DNA from: VBOC01 sp035635475
Lineage (GTDB): Bacteria; Bacteroidota; Ignavibacteria; UBA10030; SZUA-254
Assembly (NCBI GenBank): GCA_035635475.1
Contig: DASQAZ010000155.1
Coordinates: 1 to 5,794, forward strand
DNA length: 5,794 bases
Reading direction: 5' to 3'
The position numbers and the translations under genes are program-made. Every line of letters starts with the position of its first letter. The stretch's first letter is position 1. A model generated the notes under the pieces. It searched no databases and was not told the DNA's origin. It saw nothing but the letters and a program-made list of their open reading frames with translations. Shown one piece after another: positions 1-4,590 of this stretch.

Positions 1-1770
1 GTGGTATCCGATTATGGCTCAGTCTCGGGAATCATGGACATGCACGAGATTGTGTCGACTGCGAAAGAGGGCGCGAAAAAGGCAATCGAGGCAGGCCTCG
101 ACGTCGAGCTGCCCGGCGTGGATTTCTACGGTAAGCCCTTGCTCGATGGCATGAGAGACGCTTCGGTTGCGCGCTCCACTCTCGACACGGCCGTCGGGAG
201 ATTACTGCGGGCAAAATTCCGTCTGGGCATGTTCGAGCATCCATACGTTAGTGCGGATGAGGCCGAACGGATCAACGACACGCAGGATCAGCGGGCCCTC
301 GCGCTGAGGGCGGCGCGCGAATCGATCGTATTATTGAAAAACGAAAACAATGCCCTCCCCCTGAGCAAGAACCTGAAGTCGATCGCTGTGATCGGACCCA
401 CCGCGGATGTTGTCAGGCTCGGCGGGTACAGCGGAACCGGGATGAAAGTCGTCACGGTACTCGAGGGGATCAAGAACAAGATATCCGGATCGACGAGCGT
501 TCGTCACGCACAGGGGTGCAATCTCGGGGGAACAGGGTTGCCGAGCATCCCATCCCGGTACCTGATGGCCGATGGGTCGGGGACTCACGGTCTGAGAGGA
601 GAATATTACAATACCATCGATCTGTCAGGCAAACCGGCGTTACAACGCATTGATCCCCAGATCAATTTTGACTGGGGCAGCGGTTCACCGGCCGGCGCGA
701 TTCATACCGATAGTTTCTCAGTCCGGTGGACAGGCAAACTCATCCCGCCTGCTACAGGGCGATATAAATTGAGCGCGGCCAGCGATGACGGAGTTCGCCT
801 CTTTATCGACGGCAAGAAAGTGGTGGAAAGCTGGTTCGATCGTTCCCAGGCGGCAGATTACGTCACCATGAACCTCGACTCGGGCCGCGCCTACGACATC
901 AGGATTGATTACTATGAAAATGCAGGATCTGCGGTCGCCCGTCTCGGATGGGATTTCAGCGAATCGGGCGATACTGCTCTCCAGCATGCCGTGTCCCTCG
1001 CGAAACAATCTGACGCGGCGGTGATTGTCACGGGCATCATCGAGGGAGAGGGATATGACCGGGCCGATCTTGGGCTTCCGGGCAAACAGGAGGATCTCAT
1101 CAGGGCAGTTGCTGCGACAGGCGTTCCGACTGCCGTTGTGCTCCTGGCCGGAAGCGCCGTAACGATGGGCAACTGGATGAACAACATCTCTGCGATCGTC
1201 GACGGATGGTATGGCGGCGAGGAGGGGGGCAATGCAATCGCCGATGTGCTGTTCGGAGATTACAATCCCGGCGGCAGGCTTCCGATAACATTTCCACAAT
1301 ACGTCGGGCAGGCACCGCTCTATTATAGCATGAAACCTTCCGGCCGGGGATACGATTATGTAACCATGACCGGTAAACCCCTCTTTCCGTTCGGATACGG
1401 CCTGAGCTACACAACGTTCAGTTATACCAATCTCCAGATCAGCCCCCGGCAGAGCTCCGGTACCGACACCGTTACGGTGAGCTGCGACGTACAGAATACC
1501 GGCAACCGGGCCGGCGACGAGGTGGCCCAGTGTTATTTTCATGATATCGCTAGAAGCGTCATTCGGCCGTTGAAAGAACTCAAGGCATTCCAGAGATTAT
1601 CACTCCGGCCGGGAGAAAAAAAATCGATCGCGTTCCGATTCTCGAGGAAGGATCTCGCGTTCTATAACCGGGACATGCAATTCACCGTCGAACCGGGGAC
1701 CACGCACGTCATGATCGGGGGTTCATCGGAGGATACCCGCCTCGAAGGGGAGTTTGCCATCCTGCGGTAA
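1..1770 (+). CDS. GH3 beta-glycosidase with inserted PA14 domain, 5'-truncated by the window
   Basis: Family 3 glycoside hydrolase (beta-glucosidase or beta-xylosidase type) that releases sugars from beta-linked oligosaccharides with retention of configuration. Residues are counted from the window edge. The visible part opens with VVSDYGS, where Asp4 is the expected catalytic nucleophile, followed by the end of the TIM-barrel domain (to about 105). The alpha/beta sandwich domain is split (about 107-195 and 325-465) by a PA14 domain (about 196-320, starting GLRGEYY and ending ARLGWDFS). This is the arrangement known from Kluyveromyces marxianus BglI. The likely acid/base is Glu350 in EGEGYDR, just after the PA14 insertion. 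A fibronectin-III-like domain (about 485-580, with RPLKELKAF and DLAFYN) ends the protein. Roughly 250-300 N-terminal residues, including any signal peptide, lie before the window; the GTG at position 1 is an internal Val codon, not a start. The exact sugar specificity cannot be read from the sequence. It is followed after 61 bp by a regulator gene on the same strand. Confidence 0.95.
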   Translation: MVSDYGSVSGIMDMHEIVSTAKEGAKKAIEAGLDVELPGVDFYGKPLLDGMRDASVARSTLDTAVGRLLRAKFRLGMFEHPYVSADEAERINDTQDQRALALRAARESIVLLKNENNALPLSKNLKSIAVIGPTADVVRLGGYSGTGMKVVTVLEGIKNKISGSTSVRHAQGCNLGGTGLPSIPSRYLMADGSGTHGLRGEYYNTIDLSGKPALQRIDPQINFDWGSGSPAGAIHTDSFSVRWTGKLIPPATGRYKLSAASDDGVRLFIDGKKVVESWFDRSQAADYVTMNLDSGRAYDIRIDYYENAGSAVARLGWDFSESGDTALQHAVSLAKQSDAAVIVTGIIEGEGYDRADLGLPGKQEDLIRAVAATGVPTAVVLLAGSAVTMGNWMNNISAIVDGWYGGEEGGNAIADVLFGDYNPGGRLPITFPQYVGQAPLYYSMKPSGRGYDYVTMTGKPLFPFGYGLSYTTFSYTNLQISPRQSSGTDTVTVSCDVQNTGNRAGDEVAQCYFHDIARSVIRPLKELKAFQRLSLRPGEKKSIAFRFSRKDLAFYNRDMQFTVEPGTTHVMIGGSSEDTRLEGEFAILR

Positions 1771-1773
1771 GAC

Positions 1774-1789
1774 CAGATTTGCATATCTG
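1774..1789. promoter_or_regulatory. Candidate operator: 16-bp near-perfect palindrome
   Basis: CAGATTTGCATATCTG is an inverted repeat in which 7 of 8 base pairs match with no spacer (half-sites CAGATTTG and CAGATATG). It starts three bases after the glycosidase stop codon and covers the putative -35 box of the downstream ArsR-type gene. A symmetric site here is what one expects for autorepression by a dimeric winged-helix regulator; this role is inferred. The alternative is a weak terminator hairpin for the glycosidase, but the stem is AT-rich and the following bases are only moderately T-rich. Confidence 0.45.
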
Positions 1790-1807
1790 TCGAATTATTT
1801 CTATATT
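1779..1807 (+). promoter_or_regulatory. Putative sigma70-like promoter of the ArsR-DUF2087 gene
   Basis: TTGCAT (1779-1784) and TATATT (1802-1807) are separated by exactly 17 bp. The -10 box matches the consensus at 5 of 6 positions and the -35 box at 3 of 6. Transcription would begin near 1814, giving a leader of about 18 bases before the ATG at 1832, enough for the Shine-Dalgarno sequence. The hexamer GTCGAA occurs twice, at 1789-1794 and 1809-1814, flanking the -10 box at a 20-bp period. This would place both copies on the same face of the helix. Confidence 0.45.
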
Positions 1808-1822
1808 AGTCGAAGTAAATAT

Positions 1823-1826
1823 GGAG
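1823..1826 (+). promoter_or_regulatory. Shine-Dalgarno GGAG that fixes the regulator start
   Basis: GGAG lies five bases before the ATG at 1832. The reading frame is open further upstream to 1754, but that extension would overlap the glycosidase end and cover the promoter and palindrome. The ATG at 1832 is therefore the preferred start. Confidence 0.65.
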
Positions 1827-1831
1827 ATATC

Positions 1832-2401
1832 ATGACAGAGAAAGAAATGACGACAGATGTTTTGACACTGTTTAAAGCGCTTGCCGATAAAAACCGGCTG
1901 AAAATCATAGGTCTTTTGGCACACCGTCCGCGCGCCGTTGAGGAGCTCTCGACCTCCCTCAAGCTGGGAGCGTCGACCGTATCGCATCACCTCTCGGTGC
2001 TGGGAAGGGCGGGACTCGTGGCAGCAAGAGCACAGGGATACTACAGCATCTACTCCCTCCATTCCGCGCCGCTCGAAGAGACTGCAAAAAACCTCTTGAA
2101 ACGCGAGGGCTTGAGAGGGCTGGCGGAGGAAAGTGCAGGAAGCCCTGCCGACCGAAAGGTCTTGGGGAGTTTTACCTCCGCCGACGGTAGAATTAAAGCG
2201 TTTCCCGCTCAGGAGAAGAAATTTCTCGTAATCCTCCGATACGTGCTGCGCGAATTCGAACCCGGAGTCCGGTATAGCGAGAAGCAGGTGAACGAGATTC
2301 TCGCCCGATTCAACAAGGACACGGCCAGGTTGCGTCGAGCGCTGGTGGATTATGAGTTTATGGCCCGGGAGGGCGGCGGCGGAAAATACTGGCGGATCTA
2401 A
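1832..2401 (+). CDS. ArsR-family HTH regulator with C-terminal DUF2087 domain
   Basis: Predicted 189-residue cytoplasmic DNA-binding protein. Residues 8-80 form an ArsR-type winged helix: LFKALADKNRLKIIGLL, then the recognition helix around 47-62 (STVSHHLSVLGRAGLV) and a beta wing (AQGYYSIYSL). After a linker, residues about 117-188 match the DUF2087 pattern, with FEPGVRYSEKQVNEIL, LRRALVDYEFMARE and a terminal KYW. The protein has no cysteine at all. In the alpha3 region, where ArsR metal sensors carry ELCVCDL, it reads ELSTSL, with Ser40 and Ser42 where the two cysteines would be, so it is unlikely to sense As, Cd or similar metals in the classical way. The start at 1832 is supported by GGAG and excludes a 26-residue upstream extension. 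It lies 61 bp after the glycosidase with its own promoter candidate and an overlapping palindrome, so autorepression is plausible. Ligand and other targets are unknown. Confidence 0.9.
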   Translation: MTEKEMTTDVLTLFKALADKNRLKIIGLLAHRPRAVEELSTSLKLGASTVSHHLSVLGRAGLVAARAQGYYSIYSLHSAPLEETAKNLLKREGLRGLAEESAGSPADRKVLGSFTSADGRIKAFPAQEKKFLVILRYVLREFEPGVRYSEKQVNEILARFNKDTARLRRALVDYEFMAREGGGGKYWRI

Positions 2402-2470
2402 GCTTGCTGTGCGGCTCGTTGTGAAGGGATTTCCGGGTGAGACGTCGCGGGCCCGATGATGCGGAGCTCA
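2402..2470. other. Convergent intergenic spacer, no clear terminator
   Basis: The 69 bp between the stop of the regulator and the stop of the oppositely oriented lipoprotein gene contain CGGGCCCG (around 2448-2455) but no stem followed by a T-run on either strand. Termination in this spacer may be factor-dependent, or the transcripts may overlap. Confidence 0.4.
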
Positions 2471-3238
2471 CTAGGACCCAGCCAGGAAGCGAAATTGAAT
2501 TTTCTTTTTTTCGCCTGAGGCTAGCGAGACTCGCTGTTCCAGCGGGCCGTATTTCTCGTGCCAAACCGAAATAAGGTAATCACCGGGAGGAAGTCTCTTC
2601 AGTTCGCAGGAACCGGCAGAATCGGTGACCGCGTAAAAGGGATGATCCAGCACGCCGATGTAACATCCCATCCATGAGTGCACGTCGCATTTCACCCGGA
2701 CCATAATCTCCGGTTTTGTGAACGTCTTTTCTGTTTTCGTGCCGATTCTCGGCTGAGCGACATTGAACTGCTCGTTCATTTTGGGGAGAGCGTGGATATT
2801 GTGAAGAACGGGGTCGCTATTCAGGATCAGGAGGGGTTGATTCACCTGAATGCCGAGGATGTGAGGCTCGTACATGCATCCCTTCTGGTTGATTTCGACG
2901 GGCTGGGAGGGAACCGGGAATGTGCGTGAGCCCAACCCCTCTTTAACATACACGAACACATTCTGCAACATTCCCTTTCCATTCGTGATGACGGTCTGAA
3001 AGTAGACCGGTTCGATGTGCATTCCAGCGCATTTGCGGTCGGCATTCATCATGACCGCACTCATCTTCGGAGCCGCCCCCTCCAGGATTGCTTCGCAAGT
3101 GATAGTACTTGGTTCCCGGGAATCCACAACAGGCTGAGGTGGAGGCGCCGGCTGTGGAACCTCTTTCTTGCCTCCGCAGCCAAGAATGAGGGGCAGGCAC
3201 ATCGAAAGAAGGAACATTGAGCGAAGATTTCCGATCAT
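2471..3238 (-). CDS. Cupredoxin-like lipoprotein with carboxypeptidase-regulatory-like tail
   Basis: Predicted 255-residue exported lipoprotein. It begins with a hydrophobic signal sequence and the lipobox LILGC (lipidated Cys21). Gly at +2 would favour the outer membrane under proteobacterial sorting rules. A Pro-rich linker (about 27-36) precedes a beta-rich domain (about 43-200) of the cupredoxin type. Candidate copper ligands are the histidines of LHNIH (His146, His149) and the CDVHSWM motif (Cys184, His187, Met190), which has the Cys-x-x-His-x-x-Met form common in this family. GCMYEPH (Cys121, His126) is a further conserved-looking motif. Residues about 203-254 (AVTDSAGSCELKRLPPGDY, then VWHEKYG) look like a carboxypeptidase-regulatory-like beta-sandwich. 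The likely role is binding copper or transferring electrons in the periplasm or at the cell surface; the partner is unknown. The ATG at 3238 has AAGGGG eight bases upstream and gives the signal peptide directly. Extension to 3316 would add an implausible Arg-rich leader. Cys192, just after the copper motif, is unusual. Confidence 0.85.
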   Translation of the reverse strand: MIGNLRSMFLLSMCLPLILGCGGKKEVPQPAPPPQPVVDSREPSTITCEAILEGAAPKMSAVMMNADRKCAGMHIEPVYFQTVITNGKGMLQNVFVYVKEGLGSRTFPVPSQPVEINQKGCMYEPHILGIQVNQPLLILNSDPVLHNIHALPKMNEQFNVAQPRIGTKTEKTFTKPEIMVRVKCDVHSWMGCYIGVLDHPFYAVTDSAGSCELKRLPPGDYLISVWHEKYGPLEQRVSLASGEKKKIQFRFLAGS

Positions 3239-3246
3239 ACTCAGAT

Positions 3247-3252
3247 CCCCTT
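3247..3252 (-). promoter_or_regulatory. Shine-Dalgarno AAGGGG for the lipoprotein
   Basis: On the minus strand AAGGGG lies eight bases before the ATG at 3238. It supports this start over the in-frame ATG at 3316 and over the ATG at 3217 (Met8), which has only a weak upstream signal and would cut into the signal peptide. Confidence 0.6.
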
Positions 3253-3337
3253 TTATTCGATCATCTATTGTGTGATCCGCAACCGGACATGCCACGCCCT
3301 TTCGCCGCCGTCTCACCGCACCTTTGAACTTCTAGAG

Positions 3338-3366
3338 AATATCTGTACATTCCACGCCATAATCAA
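3338..3366 (-). promoter_or_regulatory. Weak candidate promoter for the lipoprotein
   Basis: On the minus strand TTGATT (3366-3361) and GATATT (3343-3338) are 17 bp apart, each matching the sigma70 consensus at 4 of 6 positions. The transcript would start about 95 bases before the lipoprotein ATG. The element overlaps the inverted repeat CAACG-AC-CGTTG (3364-3375), a possible operator. The gap of more than 200 bp between the two minus-strand genes makes an internal promoter reasonable, but this match could be chance. Confidence 0.28.
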
Positions 3367-3460
3367 CGACCGTTGGTTTGAGAGAAAGGGAGGGAGTATG
3401 CGCGGCCAGCGGTGCTTGGAAGACTGATGGGGAATTCGGAAATGAAGATGGCGCAGAAAT

Positions 3461-3925
3461 CTAAATCCACCGTCTTACGCGTTTCAAGTATTCGGAATAT
3501 GGGGCACCAAATTTTTGTTCCAGATAATTCTCTTCTGGGATGACCACGAACTCGGTGATGACCTCGAAGAGAACCGGCAGCAGAAAAATACACCACGCCG
3601 AGTTCGCATAAATAGCAATGCCGGTGTAATGCACGAAAAATGAAAGGTAGATCGGGTTGCGGGTAAAGCGGAATGGGCCTGTGTTCACGATTGCCGTTGT
3701 CGCCTTGTACGGATTAGGGGTCGTGCGCAATCTTCGCATCTGAATGAAGGCCGGTATCCCAATTAAGAATCCCGACAGGAATGCTGCGACGCCGACAATC
3801 CGCGCCGTATCCCCAGGCAAGACTGGCAAACGAATAACCCGGTTGAGCAGGTAACCGATGATGAGTGTGCCGAGATACAGCAGTGGCGGATTGATTATCT
3901 TCGGATGATCCTTTGTCTCGTTCAT
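3461..3925 (-). CDS. Membrane methyltransferase, ICMT/PEMT-like
   Basis: Small integral-membrane protein of 154 residues in the isoprenylcysteine / phosphatidylethanolamine methyltransferase superfamily, which methylates lipid or small hydrophobic substrates with S-adenosylmethionine. Hydrophobic helices lie at about 13-33, 43-62, 92-107 and 111-129. The family's C-terminal AdoMet-binding signature is present: NTGPFRFTRNPIYLS (81-95), corresponding to the G-P-[YF]-R-x-x-R-[HN]-P-x-Y motif, then PEENYLEQKFG (130-140) with the Glu pair 131-132, and YSEYLKRVRRW (143-153) at the end. The length is typical of short bacterial members. The ATG at 3925 is preceded by GTGAG at six bases, a moderate ribosome site. 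The substrate cannot be deduced; bacterial homologues are often annotated as isoprenylcysteine methyltransferases without evidence of prenylated proteins. It is divergent from the TRAP genes and 222 bp upstream of the lipoprotein gene. Confidence 0.88.
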   Translation of the reverse strand: MNETKDHPKIINPPLLYLGTLIIGYLLNRVIRLPVLPGDTARIVGVAAFLSGFLIGIPAFIQMRRLRTTPNPYKATTAIVNTGPFRFTRNPIYLSFFVHYTGIAIYANSAWCIFLLPVLFEVITEFVVIPEENYLEQKFGAPYSEYLKRVRRWI

Positions 3926-4077
3926 TGCGCACTCACTTTCTTGAGAATCGAACCAGTTTTTCCGCTACGGAACAAGTAATGGTACTAGATCGCATCTCAA
4001 AAAACAAGTTTATGAATCCAAAGGCACGAGTGCGGATCTTCCCGGATTCAAGACGGGCATCGCGCCGTTAAGTGGTT
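3926..4077. other. Divergent intergenic region between methyltransferase and TRAP genes
   Basis: These 152 bp must hold the start signals for the methyltransferase (minus strand) and probably for the TRAP operon (plus strand). On the minus strand TTGTTT (4007-4002) and TACCAT (3984-3979) are 17 bp apart, a weak promoter match. On the plus strand I see TATGAA (4011-4016) as a possible -10 box but no good -35. Short inverted repeats AGAT-CGC-ATCT (3987-3997) and GCAC-GA-GTGC (4024-4033) could be regulator half-sites, but are short enough to be chance. Confidence 0.35.
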
Positions 4078-4590
4078 ATGATAAAGACTATTCAGGCTGT
4101 CGATCGTGCGCTAACGAGAGTCGTAAATATCGCTCTTGTCACCCTCTTCAGCGTGATGATGACCTTGGCATTCGTCCAGGTATGCCTCCGATACTTTTTC
4201 AATAATAGCATCCTCTGGGGAGACACGGCCGCCAGGACTCTGGTCATCTGGGTTGGTTTTCTCGGCGCGGTGATCGCAACAGGCGAGAATAAACATTTTC
4301 ATATCGATGTGCTGACTCGTTTCTTGAAGAAGCGGCACCAGACGTGGTTCCAGAGCTTTTCAAATTTATTCGCAGCTGTGATCTGCTTCTTCCTTGGTCA
4401 AGCAAGCGTGACGTTTCTCAGCCTCGATCCCGAGACGAGGACGTTTCTGGACATTCCCATTTTCATCGTCGAGTTGATCATTCCCGCCGGTTTCTACCTC
4501 ATGATGATTCGCTTCGTGCTGCGGATGGCCTTTAACTTGATAGAGATTTTTCAAGCCGGTTCTGCGGGGCAGGATGCGGGGACTCGATAG
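4078..4590 (+). CDS. dctQ: TRAP transporter small permease subunit (DctQ family)
   Basis: Small membrane subunit of a tripartite ATP-independent periplasmic transporter. It partners the large permease encoded immediately downstream to import a substrate, usually a carboxylate-type solute, with an ion gradient. The 170-residue product has four hydrophobic helices, about 15-41, 52-69, 93-116 and 125-150. The family signature is clear: RYFFNNSILWGDTAARTL, then a WVGFLGAVIATGE helix and a cytoplasmic KHFHIDVL segment, matching the usual Arg-Tyr ... Trp-x-[DE]-x-[AL]-[AR] and [HK]-x-x-[IV]-D patterns. Length is typical. The start is uncertain: ATG at 4078 or GTG at 4072, neither with a good Shine-Dalgarno; AAGTGG just before the ATG is only partial. 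The stop codon TAG directly abuts the next ATG, which indicates translational coupling. Confidence 0.92.
   Translation: MIKTIQAVDRALTRVVNIALVTLFSVMMTLAFVQVCLRYFFNNSILWGDTAARTLVIWVGFLGAVIATGENKHFHIDVLTRFLKKRHQTWFQSFSNLFAAVICFFLGQASVTFLSLDPETRTFLDIPIFIVELIIPAGFYLMMIRFVLRMAFNLIEIFQAGSAGQDAGTR
4578..4582 (+). promoter_or_regulatory. Shine-Dalgarno GGGGA of the large permease inside dctQ
   Basis: GGGGA sits eight bases before the ATG at 4591, inside the last codons of the small-subunit gene. Together with the abutting stop and start codons it supports the 4591 start and coupled translation. Confidence 0.5.

Larger units (their letters stand above)
3239..3460. other. 222-bp gap between the two minus-strand genes
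   Basis: The gap separates the methyltransferase stop from the lipoprotein start. It contains the lipoprotein ribosome site, the weak promoter candidate at 3338-3366, and on the plus strand a purine-rich tract (about 3381-3396). I see no strong terminator for the methyltransferase, no tRNA-like fold and no credible protein gene. Co-transcription of the two genes is possible but not indicated. Confidence 0.5.

Noticed and set aside
718..1542. Long minus-strand open frame (274 codons) antisense to the glycosidase
   Set aside because: It lies wholly opposite a clearly conserved GH3 gene, shows no recognisable domain, and its composition looks like a codon-pattern shadow.
1..1770. Possibility that the glycosidase is a true gene starting at GTG position 1
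   Set aside because: The first residues are the GH3 nucleophile motif, which normally lies some 200-300 residues into the protein, so the gene is cut by the window.
1754..1831. Upstream extension of the ArsR regulator into the end of the glycosidase gene
   Set aside because: The extra residues do not belong to the ArsR fold and the ATG at 1832 has GGAG at the right distance.
2489..2514. Inverted repeat GCGAAA...TTTCGC with a T-rich run, resembling a terminator for the regulator
   Set aside because: The T-run lies inside the loop, not after the stem, and the sequence is explained by the Lys-rich codons near the end of the lipoprotein gene.
3239..3316. Longer N-terminus for the lipoprotein from an ATG at 3316
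   Set aside because: It would place an Arg-rich 26-residue segment before a well-formed lipoprotein signal peptide, while the internal ATG at 3238 has a proper Shine-Dalgarno.
3442..3543. Plus-strand 33-codon frame overlapping the 3' end of the methyltransferase
   Set aside because: It is mostly antisense to the conserved C-terminal motif of the methyltransferase and has no good ribosome site.
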